Below are positions 17,858-27,825 of a stretch of 47,182 nt of DNA, piece by piece; within the stretch, counting starts at the first letter, position 1, and the number at the start of each line of letters is the position of its first letter. Below the pieces are notes generated by a model. That model was given only the letters and a program-made list of their open reading frames with translations. It was not told where the DNA came from and ran no database searches. The position numbers and the translations under genes are program-made. The DNA lies in contig CACLRR010000001.1 in the NCBI GenBank assembly GCA_902609415.1, forward strand, positions 70,466-117,647. Direction: 5' to 3'. The stretch is from an uncultured Chlamydiae bacterium. Lineage in GTDB: Bacteria > Chlamydiota > Chlamydiia > Chlamydiales > CACLRR01.

Positions 17858-18589
17858 ATGGAAAAACTCACAACTATTCCCACTCCAATTTTTAACACTC
17901 CGCATATTACAGACCTTTTTTCTTTTACTAAAAATTCGACTCTTTTTGATGAAAAATGCCTTACAAGAGCACTTGAATTCATTGCTCTTAAAGATACCCA
18001 CGCCCTAGTAGAACATCACAGCAAAAATGTTGTTGCAATAACAATAGAGAGCTACCCATCTAATAAGCAACTCTATGCTGATCTTCGCTATTTTACAAAC
18101 TCTCCTTCATCTACCTCTCTAAAGAAAACTCCGTCTAAGCAAGAAATTCTTAAAAGGCTAAATAACTTCCCTAAAAGTCTATATTTATGGGGTGGAAATT
18201 GCTCTGGAGGCGTTTTTCTCCAAAAGGACCTATACCCTATAGAAAAAAGATCTCTTTCCCCTTTTGAATGGAAAAATCTCATTCTACAAGGGGTAGATTG
18301 CTCAGGTCTTCTTTATGAAGTATCAGGTGGCTCCACTCCTAGAAATACCTCTGATCTCTTATCCTACGGTACCCCGATTACAAAGGATCAGATCGTGCCC
18401 CTAGATATTGTTGTATGGAGGGGACATATGTTCATTATACTAGACAACAGACGCTGTATTGAATCCGAAGAACTAGAAGGAATACACTACACACCTCTTC
18501 GAGAACGATTTAATCGGCTTGAAAGGACAAAATCCTGGTCTTCCAAAATCACCTCAGACTCCCAATACACTATTAGACGTATATTCTAA
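17858..18589 (+). CDS. nlpC: NlpC/P60 cell-wall hydrolase
   Basis: The C-terminal half is an NlpC/P60 cysteine peptidase, which cuts peptidoglycan stem peptides: VDCSGLLYEV carries the catalytic Cys (residue 148 from this start), and VVWRGHMFIILDN carries the His. The N-terminal about 90 residues look like an SH3b-type substrate-binding part. A LYLWGGNCSGG segment at about 112-122 corresponds to the usual YxWGG lead-in. There is no signal peptide, as in the chlamydial NlpC (CT127, recalled). The ATG at 17858 is chosen over an in-frame TTG two codons earlier; neither has a good ribosome site. It is divergent from oppA over 77 bp. Confidence 0.85.
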   Translation: MEKLTTIPTPIFNTPHITDLFSFTKNSTLFDEKCLTRALEFIALKDTHALVEHHSKNVVAITIESYPSNKQLYADLRYFTNSPSSTSLKKTPSKQEILKRLNNFPKSLYLWGGNCSGGVFLQKDLYPIEKRSLSPFEWKNLILQGVDCSGLLYEVSGGSTPRNTSDLLSYGTPITKDQIVPLDIVVWRGHMFIILDNRRCIESEELEGIHYTPLRERFNRLERTKSWSSKITSDSQYTIRRIF

Positions 18590-19018
18590 CACTAATAAAC
18601 AACCCTCAACTATTATGCATAATATTATTAAGCAAAAGAACACTCACTTTTAATCATCTAATTGATTGCTTTTTTATTCCCCTAACTAAACCATTAATTA
18701 CAAAAAGAGTAACCATCAATAATCTTTAAATAATAAATATCCTTATAATAATTGAGTGGGAAATTATCCTCTTTTTCCATCATTACTATAACTAGTAAGA
18801 GGTTTTAAAAAACACAGCCTTTTTTACTAATAGCTAAAGTCTATTTTTTATACTTCCTTTAACTATCAATGCTTCACACCTCAACGGTGTTTTATTTCTC
18901 AGTTAATTAACAGTTCCTTATTAAGAGGGGAGGGGTGATTCTTTAACTTTCTTGTGGTCACCTTTCACTATAAAAAATATAAAAAGAGCTATAATTAAGC
19001 TAAAAATTTCTGAAAGAT
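18590..19018. other. Gene-free AT-rich interval
   Basis: This 429 bp gap between nlpC and the minus-strand NYN gene holds no frame of useful length and no tRNA-like cloverleaf. ACACC-TCAAC-GGTGT near 18876-18892 is a small hairpin followed by TTTATTT. At 18987-19001 an AGCT/AGCT stem followed (on the minus strand) by a T-rich run could be the terminator of the rdgB-NYN pair. It could encode a small RNA, but nothing shows that directly. Confidence 0.4.
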
Positions 19019-19510
19019 TCAATTCTCTTCAGAAGAGTTTAGCTCTTTACTAAAAATCCTCTCTAAACGCACTATTTCTTGCTCATCCTCTATATAATCT
19101 ATTTTGCTCTGCTTGAACGTCCTCTTCTTATTTATGAGAGAAATATACGATTTTTGACTCATTGATTGTACTCGATACTGTTTTGCTCTATTTAATAACC
19201 CCTTATCATTAGAAACAAGACAAATAGAGTGAGTGTCCTTATCATGCGAAAGCCTTTCAATAATATAATCATCTGCTGAAAGATCAGGTGGTGAAAAAAT
19301 CACCTCAACATTTCCACTTCCAGTCACACTAGGTATCGGAAACTCATTACCCCTTTTACCATCAAAAATGAAGATATGGGTGCCTGAAGTATCCTTTAAA
19401 CGGCCTTTATAAAATTGAATGAACCTCTCTCTAGTCAGCTGAAAAGCATTATTTCCGTGTTCAAAGGTGCTGTGAAAGAACATATTATAAGCATCTATAA
19501 AAAAAATCAT
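19019..19510 (-). CDS. NYN/PIN-like (YacP-type) putative ribonuclease
   Basis: The 163-residue protein begins with the strand-and-Asp motif of NYN domains (IFFIDAYNMFF, Asp6). It then shows IFIFDGKRGN near residue 46, DLSADDYIIERL near 78 and SICLVSNDKGLLNRAKQY near 95. These acidic positions would bind the metal of a PIN-fold endonuclease; Bacillus YacP/Rae1 is the nearest characterised relative. Its ATG overlaps the rdgB stop (ATGA, 19507-19510). The target RNA is unknown. Confidence 0.75.
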   Translation of the reverse strand: MIFFIDAYNMFFHSTFEHGNNAFQLTRERFIQFYKGRLKDTSGTHIFIFDGKRGNEFPIPSVTGSGNVEVIFSPPDLSADDYIIERLSHDKDTHSICLVSNDKGLLNRAKQYRVQSMSQKSYISLINKKRTFKQSKIDYIEDEQEIVRLERIFSKELNSSEEN

Positions 19511-20118
19511 AAGTTCTGAAGAAAGGTATCAAGTAAACAATTCCTCATTTTCTCTAAAGCCTTGCCTCTTGCTGATATCTTATTTTTAACTTCTCCATCC
19601 AACTCTGCAAACGTCTTGTTATATTCATACTTTACAAAAAGAGAATCATAACCAAAACCTCCTCCTCCTCTTGCTTCTGTAACTAAATAACCCTCACTCC
19701 TTCCTAGTGTGACTTTAAGAACCTTTTCCGGAGTTGCTAAAGCTATTGCACATTCAAAATAGCCTTTTCTTTCCTCCTCATTAAGAAGGCTAAGTTTTTC
19801 AATCAGCTTATTTCGATTATCCTTATCACTTGCCTCTTCACCAGCATACCTTGCACTAAATATACCAGGTTCTCCATCTAGTGCAGGTACAACTAAACCA
19901 GAGTCATCTGCTAACACAAGTTTTTTAAGCTTTTTTGCCGCATAAAGCGCTTTTGCTTCTGCATTTTCTAGGAATGTTTTTCCTTTTTCCTGCTCTGGTT
20001 TAAATTCAGGGAACTGGTGCAGAGTTAATATATCAACATCCGTTAACTGACCCTTAAGAATCGAAACTAATTCTAGGCGCTTATTCAAATTGTTTGTAGC
20101 AATTAATAGCTCATTCAT
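19507..20118 (-). CDS. rdgB: RdgB/HAM1 non-canonical purine NTP pyrophosphatase
   Basis: It hydrolyses dITP, ITP and XTP to monophosphates, keeping them out of nucleic acids. Motifs are LLIATNNLNKRLEL at the start, KTFLENAEAKALYAA near residue 47, LADDSGLVVPALDGEPGIFSARYAG near 68-92, GRSEGY and the GGGGFGYDSLF block near 151-161. Length (203) is usual. A clean AGGGGA ribosome site precedes the ATG. The upstream gap (20119-20248) shows no feature. Confidence 0.95.
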   Translation of the reverse strand: MNELLIATNNLNKRLELVSILKGQLTDVDILTLHQFPEFKPEQEKGKTFLENAEAKALYAAKKLKKLVLADDSGLVVPALDGEPGIFSARYAGEEASDKDNRNKLIEKLSLLNEEERKGYFECAIALATPEKVLKVTLGRSEGYLVTEARGGGGFGYDSLFVKYEYNKTFAELDGEVKNKISARGKALEKMRNCLLDTFLQNL

Positions 20119-20248
20119 GATTTTCCCCTCATCAAAACACTCTTATATATGGTTTAGCTAACCCAGATATTAAAATTATCATCTTCTAATGTAAGATTGA
20201 TGCCGGTAAAAGAAACTGAGTTAATAAGACCTGTCTAATATAATCCTA

Positions 20249-22393
20249 TCATACTTTCGTAGTTTCTAAGAAGCTTTCTATCTTAACAATCTTCCATGAC
20301 TGATTCTGTACCTCTACAACATCACCCACCTTTTTCCCACTCATTCCTTTTGCAATCTTAGATTGAAAGGATAAAATAGATTTCTCTGTGTCTGCATCAA
20401 AAGGTCCTAAAATAGTGTACTGCCTTTTCTCTTTTTTGTTTTCAAGGCTAACTACTGTTCCTACACCCACCTCAGATTCATTGATTTCATCTTTAGTTAA
20501 TACACGCATCTGCTTGAACTGATCAGAAAGCTGCTTTAACTCAGTCTGCAAACGAGATTTTTTCTCTAAGGCAGCTTTAAATTCACTATTCTCTCTTAAA
20601 TCTCCAAGAGCCCTTGCCTCTTCTATCTCTTTAGCATTTTCTACAATTTCTCTTGTTCCAATTTCTTTAATCCTCTCCTGAACTTTCAAATAACCTTCAC
20701 TAGTAGACCAAATAATAACCTCTTCTTCTTCGACCTCTTTTGATAACTGTGGGTAAACCACCTCTGCAAGTGATACAAGTATCTTCTGATCATGATCTGA
20801 TAAGGTTCTAGACTTACTTGCAACCAGTAATACCTCCTTCACAACCACCAAGGAAGCATTCTTGAAAATCTTTCTTACTAACTCAAAACGGTTTTTTAAT
20901 AAAAAACGATGCATCTTTTTAACTAGATTGCGTTGTTCAAGATCTTGCTCAAGGGAATGTAGAAGCACAAAAAAGGACTCCAGACACCGCTCCATTATCT
21001 TTTGATTAACACAAGGTGTGTTTTCCTTCCCTAGCATAAGTTTATCAAAAAACCAGAGAAATGCTAATGAGTATTTTATAGGCTGACTAATCATAAGATC
21101 AATATTCTCATCTACACTCTTTCCTTCCTTAACTAACTCTGCAAGATAATAATCCCTTAGGCTGTTTTGCTTTGTTTTTAACATGCTAGAGAGAAAAACC
21201 TCTACCCAGTCTGTTCTTACTCTACGCATATTTTGCATGAGTCGTTTTTTATTGGATAATATATTAACTCCATCTAAAACATACTCAACATTTTGAATTT
21301 TCCCTATTATCATATCAAGGTCAGAAACCTGATCGTGACCAAGATCTTGCAATATAAATAGTATTTGAAGCTCTTGACCACCAGATATTTCTTCATCAAC
21401 CAAAATCTCTTTCAACTGAGTTATTAACTTCTGCTTAAATTCATCATTTTTTAACGATGAAGAAAAATCACGCATAAATGCATAAATCATCTCAATCAAT
21501 TTGTCTATATTTGGCTGTGTTGCCATAGACTGAACAAGTCGCTCAGCATGCGACAGTTCTTTCTTTAATAACACAAAAGAGCCCTTTATTGACTTAGGAC
21601 TTACAATCTGTGGGTCTTTTTTTAATCTTACCCTTGCTGCCTGCCACCATTTAAGCCAATCAGCTTCTGGTATAATAAGCTCACACATCTCATCTTTAAT
21701 TTCCTGAGCAGTCTTGTCACCAAGATCCTTTAGTAAAAGGCGTATTACCTCTACAGGCTCTTTTCTTGCAAATGCCTCAAACTCTTCAGGAAAACCAAAT
21801 CGCCTAGCAAGAAAATGCTCTTTAGATACCGGCACCATAGTTTTAAACGCATTTATAAAAGAAAGCTCTTTATATCCAGCTACAAAATCAAACTCTAATG
21901 TGATTTGTTGACGCAGCATCGATATCTCCATCACCTCGCCAATACCCCAACCACCAGTATGAATAAAGAAGTTGCCCTCTTTCATATGATTTAAAATATC
22001 AAAGTTTCTTACTGCATACTGAAACTTCTTCCCATCAATTAGACCCACAAACTTCAGCTTCTCTTCAAGCCTTTCTTCTGCATTAAATTTTTCTCTAAGA
22101 TAATCAACGACTAATTTTCTTAATTGTTCATCATTTGTTGTTTGTAAATCAATAATAAGCTTTAGTATCTCTAATTTGTCATCACCTTCTTGAACTTTCT
22201 CCCAAAGCATCATAGACTGCTCTACGTAACACCCAAAAGAGTGCTTTAAACCACTCTCTAATACGTGTTTTAGGATTCCCTTAAACTCTAAAGGATCAAC
22301 CTCATCACTTAAACAGTATTCCTGCCACAAACTGACGACAGACGGCAAATCATTGTTCACAATGTTTTTTTGAAATTGATCTAAATAACTCAT
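20249..22393 (-). CDS. greA: Long chlamydial GreA transcription factor
   Basis: GreA rescues backtracked RNA polymerase by stimulating transcript cleavage in the secondary channel. Here the GreA unit is only the last about 155 residues: a coiled coil from about 560 with the acidic tip DLRENSEFKAA near residue 597, then the FKBP-like domain (GVGTVVSLENKKEKRQYTIL and MSGKKVGDVVEV). The first about 550 residues are a largely helical domain with no motif I recognise. Chlamydia GreA has the same size (about 715), so the fusion is a phylum trait. The start has an AAGGA ribosome site. It is divergent from nqrA. Confidence 0.92.
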   Translation of the reverse strand: MSYLDQFQKNIVNNDLPSVVSLWQEYCLSDEVDPLEFKGILKHVLESGLKHSFGCYVEQSMMLWEKVQEGDDKLEILKLIIDLQTTNDEQLRKLVVDYLREKFNAEERLEEKLKFVGLIDGKKFQYAVRNFDILNHMKEGNFFIHTGGWGIGEVMEISMLRQQITLEFDFVAGYKELSFINAFKTMVPVSKEHFLARRFGFPEEFEAFARKEPVEVIRLLLKDLGDKTAQEIKDEMCELIIPEADWLKWWQAARVRLKKDPQIVSPKSIKGSFVLLKKELSHAERLVQSMATQPNIDKLIEMIYAFMRDFSSSLKNDEFKQKLITQLKEILVDEEISGGQELQILFILQDLGHDQVSDLDMIIGKIQNVEYVLDGVNILSNKKRLMQNMRRVRTDWVEVFLSSMLKTKQNSLRDYYLAELVKEGKSVDENIDLMISQPIKYSLAFLWFFDKLMLGKENTPCVNQKIMERCLESFFVLLHSLEQDLEQRNLVKKMHRFLLKNRFELVRKIFKNASLVVVKEVLLVASKSRTLSDHDQKILVSLAEVVYPQLSKEVEEEEVIIWSTSEGYLKVQERIKEIGTREIVENAKEIEEARALGDLRENSEFKAALEKKSRLQTELKQLSDQFKQMRVLTKDEINESEVGVGTVVSLENKKEKRQYTILGPFDADTEKSILSFQSKIAKGMSGKKVGDVVEVQNQSWKIVKIESFLETTKV

Positions 22394-22523
22394 CTTTTCC
22401 TTTTGTATAAAAAATTTCTTTAGGTAATATCACAATCATGATTAAAATCAAAAAATCTAAAGCGATAATACAGGTAGTATAAAACCTCTAGGATATAAAA
22501 GTAAAGTAGACTCTGGCTTACCC

Positions 22524-23861
22524 ATGAAAGAATTTATAACCAGGAGAGGAAGGAAAAAACAGATCCCTGTTCAAGGCCTATCTTCCTCTTTTTTTAATAC
22601 ACAAATCACCTCTACAACCCGGTGTATTGACCTCTCACACTGTGCCGATAGAAAAATGAAACTCATTCCCCTCGTGGGTGACCTTATCACAAACAACCAA
22701 ATACTAGCTGTTGATAAAAAAATGAAAGAAAGAGTCTTTAGAGCACCATTTTGTGGAAACATAACAGAAATTAAATATGGAGAGTTTCGTAGAATTAACC
22801 ATATTGTTGTTGCAACACAACCTTCTAAAACAGAAAACTTGCCCCTCCCTCTTCCCAATTCTCAGGAAGAGGCCCTTAACTTTCTCTTTGACAAGGGGCT
22901 CTCCATTTTCATAAAACAACGACCTTTTAATCGCTCTATCGATAAATCTCTTCCCCGCTCAATATTTATAAACTGTATCGAATCACATCTCTTTGAACCA
23001 ACCTTCAACGCTCAAATAGACAAACAAGAAAAATGTTTTTCTATAGCCTTATCCTTACTTGCTAAAATCGCTCCTATAAAACTTGTTCTACGAAGTGAAG
23101 ACTCATTTGATACACCATTAAAAGAAATTGAAGTGATTAAATTTGGCGGATCACTTGCCGCTGAAAAAACCTCTACTCATATTGAGTATATCGACCCAAT
23201 CCTCTCTGACAAGGATAATGTCTGGACACTTTCAACCCTCGACATTTTATACATCGGAAGCATGCTATTACAAACACCCTTAGAAAAAAAAGTCTCTATT
23301 TTAGGTGAGGGGGTTATTCCAGAATGCCGAGGAACCTACCGAGTGTCCCCTGGAATAGCAATAAAAGAGCTTCTTAGGGATAAAGTGCTAAACCGCCCTA
23401 CCACCATTCTTGCGGGAACACCACTAAAGGGAAAGCTATTAAGTACAGACGACTACCTAGGGCACCCCCACCAATCCGTATTCGTATTATTAGAAAAAAA
23501 GAAAAGGAAATTTCTATACTTCTTTAGACCTGGAACAGACTCTCTAACCCTTACCAACACCTACCTGTCTAAACTTTTTTCCTCAAAAAAATTCCCCCTA
23601 TTTAACCTGCAAAACGGTGAAAAAAGACCCTTTGTAGTAGATGGCAGGGTCTATGATAAAGAAATGCCTCTTAAAATATTAACAATACCTCTAATTAAAG
23701 CCCTGATGAGGAAAGATTTCGCAGCTGCGATTGATCTAGGTTTCTTAAAGATTATAGACGAAGATTTTGTGTTTTCTACATTTATTTGCCCTTCAAAAAT
23801 TGATCTATGTAAAATTGTCCGCGACGCAACTAACCTATATACTCAAGAATACCTTGCTTAG
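22524..23861 (+). CDS. nqrA: Na+-translocating NADH:quinone oxidoreductase subunit A
   Basis: NqrA is the peripheral subunit of the sodium pump Na+-NQR. The family start is recognisable though diverged ([12 protein letters not shown]), followed by [20 protein letters not shown] near residue 44, the [24 protein letters not shown] block near 69-92, and the FFRPG / [13 protein letters not shown] region near 320. The length of 445 compares with about 465 in the chlamydial and other homologues. The other nqr genes are elsewhere, as in Chlamydia. The 3' end overlaps hemB by 32 bp. No clear ribosome site precedes the ATG. Confidence 0.85.
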   Translation: MKEFITRRGRKKQIPVQGLSSSFFNTQITSTTRCIDLSHCADRKMKLIPLVGDLITNNQILAVDKKMKERVFRAPFCGNITEIKYGEFRRINHIVVATQPSKTENLPLPLPNSQEEALNFLFDKGLSIFIKQRPFNRSIDKSLPRSIFINCIESHLFEPTFNAQIDKQEKCFSIALSLLAKIAPIKLVLRSEDSFDTPLKEIEVIKFGGSLAAEKTSTHIEYIDPILSDKDNVWTLSTLDILYIGSMLLQTPLEKKVSILGEGVIPECRGTYRVSPGIAIKELLRDKVLNRPTTILAGTPLKGKLLSTDDYLGHPHQSVFVLLEKKKRKFLYFFRPGTDSLTLTNTYLSKLFSSKKFPLFNLQNGEKRPFVVDGRVYDKEMPLKILTIPLIKALMRKDFAAAIDLGFLKIIDEDFVFSTFICPSKIDLCKIVRDATNLYTQEYLA

Positions 23862-24826
23862 ATCTAAAATAATATAAGGCATAAGAAAAAATAATGTCTG
23901 CTCCAGCTCTTTTAATAGCTATTAACGACTCTAATAATGCACTCTCCTTATCAATCCACCCTTCATTACCACACGCCATTATCATCGAATACTCTCCACT
24001 AACCTGATAAGCCGCCACAGGAATATGCACCCTCTTTTTCACCTCACAAATCACATCAAGATAATTCATGGCTGGTTTAATCATTACAATGTCTGCACCC
24101 TCATCTATATCCAAAAAAAACTTCTCTTATAGCCTCCCTTCTGTTCGCCGGATCCATTTGATAACTCTTTTTATCACTTTTTCTAAGCCCAGAGTCTATA
24201 GCCTCTCTAAAAGGACCATAAAAAGATGAGGCATACTTTGCGCTATAAGAAAGCAACGATACATTTTTAAACTGATGTTGATCTAGCTCTTCTCTTATTC
24301 TTCCAATCCTTCCATCCATCATGTCACTTGGTGCCAACATATCTGCGCCTGCTTTAGCATAACAGAGAGCTTGTTTTACAAGAATCTTTACAGTTTCATC
24401 ATTAAGAACTTCCCCTTTTTCAACAATTCCATCATGGCCATCAAGAGTAAAAGGGTCTAGGGCTATGTCTGCAATCACACACAACTTAGGATAAGCGCTT
24501 TTTAATTCCTTTATTGCCTGAGGAACAAGGCTTTCCTTTCTATATGCTTCTTTTGCATCATCACTCTTTTTCTCTTGTGGTACTCTTGGAAAAAGAGCCA
24601 CCGCTCTTAACCCAACATCAATATACTCCTTTAACTCCTGAATGAGCATATCAACACTAAACCTATAAACAAAGGGAAGCGATGTAAGCTTAACTTTCGC
24701 CCTCTTCCCCTCCTCTATAAAGCAGGGGAGGACAAAATCATTCATTGAAAGCTTTGTTTCTCCTAATAGATCCCTAATGTAGGAACTCTTTCGATTCCGC
24801 CTTGGCCTACTTTCAGTATTTAACAT
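23830..24826 (-). CDS. hemB: Porphobilinogen synthase, interrupted by a frameshift in a T8 run
   Basis: HemB condenses two 5-aminolevulinates to porphobilinogen in haem synthesis. From the ATG at 24826 the frame reads [49 protein letters not shown] and [15 protein letters not shown] (Lys197, first active-site Lys), then stops at 24101 after 241 residues. The remainder, [19 protein letters not shown] (second Schiff-base Lys) to the end, is in another frame. The break is at eight T residues (A8 at 24113-24120): seven would restore [13 protein letters not shown] and a 331-residue enzyme with Lys197 and Lys250, the spacing of the family. Without repair the product lacks its key Lys. Slippage, pseudogenisation or sequence error are all possible. 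Confidence 0.88.
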
Positions 24827-24873
24827 ATATAAAAAATAGCAAAACAAATGCTTTCTAATCTAGAGAAAAACCC

Positions 24874-24902
24874 TTTCTATTGGAGCTTACATTTGTTATA
24901 AT
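24874..24902 (+). promoter_or_regulatory. Possible promoter of the thyX-tyrP-tyrP-uvrB operon
   Basis: A perfect TATAAT is at 24897-24902, 31 bp before the thyX ATG. The hexamer 17 bp upstream (TTTCTA) is a poor -35. AGAGGA, a good ribosome site, precedes the ATG. Confidence 0.4.
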
Positions 24903-24932
24903 TTTGTTTTTTGATCTAAAAGAGGAAAATCT

Positions 24933-26576
24933 ATGTCTACCCATGTTGAAGAATTTACTCCAGAAGAGCTAAAACTATTGGAGCTCTACACTACATCTAC
25001 AACTAGCAATGTTTTCTGCCTTAAAAATCTTCCTGAGGTAATTAAGGGTGCTCTTTTTTCAAAGTACTCAAGGTCTACAATGGGATTAAGATCTCTTCTT
25101 ATCAAAGACTTTATCTCAAATATTGAAAGTGGCTTCTCTAATTCTAAGTCAGAAAAACCAGATGAAACCTCATCTTCTCAAGCTCAAATATTACAAATTA
25201 AAAAAGCACAACACTTTTATGATCGAATTCTAGACAATTATGGTGACGACTCTATAGGGGAGCTTGGAGGAGCACATATCGCTTTTGAATCAGTTTCTAT
25301 GCTTGCTGCCAAAGTAATTGAAGATGCAAGAATTGGAGGCTCTCCACTAGAAAAATCAACACGTTATATATACTTTGACCAAAAAGTGCGAGGAGAGTAC
25401 CAATTTTACAGAGAGCCCATCATTATGACTTCTGCCTACAGAGATCTTTACCTCAACCTCTGTAACAAACTTTTTGAAACATATAAAGATATTATTCCCT
25501 ATCTTACTGAACAAATGGAAGAAAAGTTTCCTCGAGCAGAAGATGTCCCTAAACGGGTACACAACGCTGCTATTAGGGCTAAGGTGCTCGATTGCCTACG
25601 CGGCCTTCTTCCAGCCTCAACTCTAACTAATATGGGCGTTTTTGCAAACGGCAGATTCTTTGAAACGCTTATTCAAAAATTGGGCAGTGAAGATCTTACC
25701 GAAATGAGAGAACTAGGAGAGTCCAGCCACCAAGAGCTATCAAAAGTGATTCCTTCATTTATTAGAAGATCCGAGAAGGACCACCATCATAATATTGCCT
25801 TCAATTCATACCACAGAGACACAAAAAACAACCTAAAAAATCTATGTAATACTTATGCCTCTAACCTTTCCTCAAAATATTCAGGTCCTCTTGTTAAACT
25901 TGTAGACTTTGATAAAAACTCTCCCCAAAAAGTCGTTTCTTCTTTGCTCTTTGCCAATTCTAATGCAATGCTCTCTGATATTAAAAATCATGTAAACAAC
26001 CTCAGTAATGAAGAGATTTCTTCCATCATTAAGTCCACAACAGGCTTTAGAGGAAACAGAAGACACAAAGCTCCTAGAGCATTTGAACATGCTTTTTTCA
26101 CTTTTGAAATTGTTTCCGATTTTGGTGTCTATAGAGACCTTCAAAGACACCGTATGCTTACTCAAGAAAGGCAAGTACTTACCTGTGATCATGGCTACTA
26201 CATTCCAAAAGAGCTTCTTGGCACCCCTCAAGAATTAAAATACAGAGAAGCTATGGATGATGCAAAAAAGGCCTACTCAACCATTGCTGAAAATTTTCCC
26301 GAAGAGGCGCAATACATTGTCCCAATGGCCTATAATATTCACTGGTATTTCCATATTAACCTTAGATCATTACAGTGGTTAACTGAATTAAGATCATCAC
26401 CAAATGGCCACCCAGAATACCGCTCTATTGCGCAAAGCATGGCTTATCAAATCTCTCAACAATTCCCCGAATTCAAACCTCTTTTTAAGTATGTTGATTT
26501 CGATGGATATCACCTAGGAAGACTTCAAGAAGAAATTAGAAAAGAAAAAAAAATGTGCAGTAACGCTACGGCTTAA
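24933..26576 (+). CDS. thyX: Double-length ThyX-like flavin-dependent thymidylate synthase
   Basis: ThyX makes dTMP from dUMP using FAD and methylene-THF. The C-terminal half holds the recognisable core, DLQRHRMLTQERQVL near residue 400 (the RHR motif of ThyX) and the YNIHWYFHINLRSLQWLTELRSS block near 468. The N-terminal half has a second ThyX-like fold (KYSRSTMGLRSLL, GDDSIGELGGAHIAFESVSMLAAK, EKSTRYIYF near 145). At 547 residues it is twice the length of ordinary ThyX, as is Chlamydia CT632 (recalled). The N-half motifs deviate from the canonical active site, so it may be structural. It is first in an operon with two tyrP genes and uvrB. Confidence 0.85.
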   Translation: MSTHVEEFTPEELKLLELYTTSTTSNVFCLKNLPEVIKGALFSKYSRSTMGLRSLLIKDFISNIESGFSNSKSEKPDETSSSQAQILQIKKAQHFYDRILDNYGDDSIGELGGAHIAFESVSMLAAKVIEDARIGGSPLEKSTRYIYFDQKVRGEYQFYREPIIMTSAYRDLYLNLCNKLFETYKDIIPYLTEQMEEKFPRAEDVPKRVHNAAIRAKVLDCLRGLLPASTLTNMGVFANGRFFETLIQKLGSEDLTEMRELGESSHQELSKVIPSFIRRSEKDHHHNIAFNSYHRDTKNNLKNLCNTYASNLSSKYSGPLVKLVDFDKNSPQKVVSSLLFANSNAMLSDIKNHVNNLSNEEISSIIKSTTGFRGNRRHKAPRAFEHAFFTFEIVSDFGVYRDLQRHRMLTQERQVLTCDHGYYIPKELLGTPQELKYREAMDDAKKAYSTIAENFPEEAQYIVPMAYNIHWYFHINLRSLQWLTELRSSPNGHPEYRSIAQSMAYQISQQFPEFKPLFKYVDFDGYHLGRLQEEIRKEKKMCSNATA

Positions 26577-26577
26577 G

Positions 26578-27819
26578 ATGAATCAAACAAAAGTAAAACC
26601 CCAAGGTAGTGTTATTGGAGGCTCCCTCCTTATTGCAGGAAGCTGTATAGGGGCAGGCATGCTAGGCCTTCCCATTATCACAGGAGCCTCTGGTTTTTTT
26701 CCTTCTACCATCATGTTTTTCTTTGCTTGCTTTTTTATGACTACAACAGGCCTTTTTCTTGTTGAAATTGGGAAGTGGTTCGCTCCTCAGGTAAACTTTA
26801 TCTCTATTGTCTCAAGGTTTCTTGGCCCCATCGGTAAATACCTGTGTTGGATCTTATACCTCTTCCTCTTCTATGCCCTTCTTATTGCCTATATTGCAAC
26901 AAGCGGTCATCACCTCTCCTCAATTTTCTCTCTTTTCTTTTCTTTAAAAATCCCGACCTGGATAGGAAGTTGCTTTTTTGTAATACTCTTTGGTGCTATT
27001 GTATACCTAGGTGTACGATGGGTTGATCTTTCTAACCGCTTCTTAATGGTGTTTAAAGTTATTTCTTTCCTTTTCGTTCTTTTTATTGGTGCATCCCTGA
27101 TCAATCCAATTAATCTCGAATACTCCAACAGTAAATACACATTTTTTTCTCTTCCCATTCTTATTATTTCTTTTGGTTTCCACAACCTAATACCAACTCT
27201 TACTCACTACCTCGGAGGCGATACAAGGCGTATTAAGCAATCAATCCTAGGTGGCGTTCTTTTCACCCTCTCTATATATATCGCATGGCAGATAGTAGCT
27301 CTAGGCATTCTCCCTCTAAAAGGGGAGCATGGTGTTCTTTCTAGCTATAAAAATGGTATTGATGCTGCAGGAGCCCTTGTTAGCGTCTTATCTTCTCCCC
27401 TCTTTAGTATTACTTTAGAACTACTTGCTTTTTTTGCTATTCTTACCTCCTTTTTGGCTCAAACAGCTACAGTTGTGCATTTTCTTGCAGATGGATTAAA
27501 GGTTCCCTCAAAAAAAAGGGAAAACATTTCCATACTTCTTTTAGCTCTCGTTCCTACACTTCTTCTAGCTGTGATCTATCCTAATATTTTCTATAAGGCT
27601 ATTAATTTTGCAGGCGGGATATGTGCTGTTATTCTCTTTGGCTTATATCCAGCACTTATGCTCTATCTTGCAAGATACAATAATCCCACATATTCACAAG
27701 AAGGTTATAGGGTTAGTGGAGGAAAAGCTCTCATTTTTCTTATTGCTACGCTTTCTATCTTTATTGTATTCTATCAACTCACTGAAACGTTTGGTCTTAA
27801 ACTCTTCCCCACTCCATAA
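26578..27819 (+). CDS. tyrP: Aromatic amino acid permease, first tandem copy
   Basis: The 413-residue protein belongs to the HAAAP family, which imports tyrosine or tryptophan by proton symport. The family start GGSLLIAGSCIGAGMLGLPIITG is seen at about residues 14-36; about 11 hydrophobic segments follow, with FGFHNLIPTLTHYLGGD near residue 200. It starts one base after the thyX stop. Tandem tyrP genes also occur in Chlamydia. Auxotrophy for aromatic amino acids is the likely reason. The substrate cannot be read from sequence. Confidence 0.9.
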   Translation: MNQTKVKPQGSVIGGSLLIAGSCIGAGMLGLPIITGASGFFPSTIMFFFACFFMTTTGLFLVEIGKWFAPQVNFISIVSRFLGPIGKYLCWILYLFLFYALLIAYIATSGHHLSSIFSLFFSLKIPTWIGSCFFVILFGAIVYLGVRWVDLSNRFLMVFKVISFLFVLFIGASLINPINLEYSNSKYTFFSLPILIISFGFHNLIPTLTHYLGGDTRRIKQSILGGVLFTLSIYIAWQIVALGILPLKGEHGVLSSYKNGIDAAGALVSVLSSPLFSITLELLAFFAILTSFLAQTATVVHFLADGLKVPSKKRENISILLLALVPTLLLAVIYPNIFYKAINFAGGICAVILFGLYPALMLYLARYNNPTYSQEGYRVSGGKALIFLIATLSIFIVFYQLTETFGLKLFPTP

Positions 27820-27825
27820 AATATT

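Noticed and set aside
18590-19018. Possible tRNA or structural RNA in the 429-bp gap
   Set aside because: No cloverleaf, no T-arm consensus and no known RNA motif on either strand.
25881-26238. Antisense and shifted frames inside thyX
   Set aside because: Shadow frames of a well-conserved gene; no motif and no start signal.
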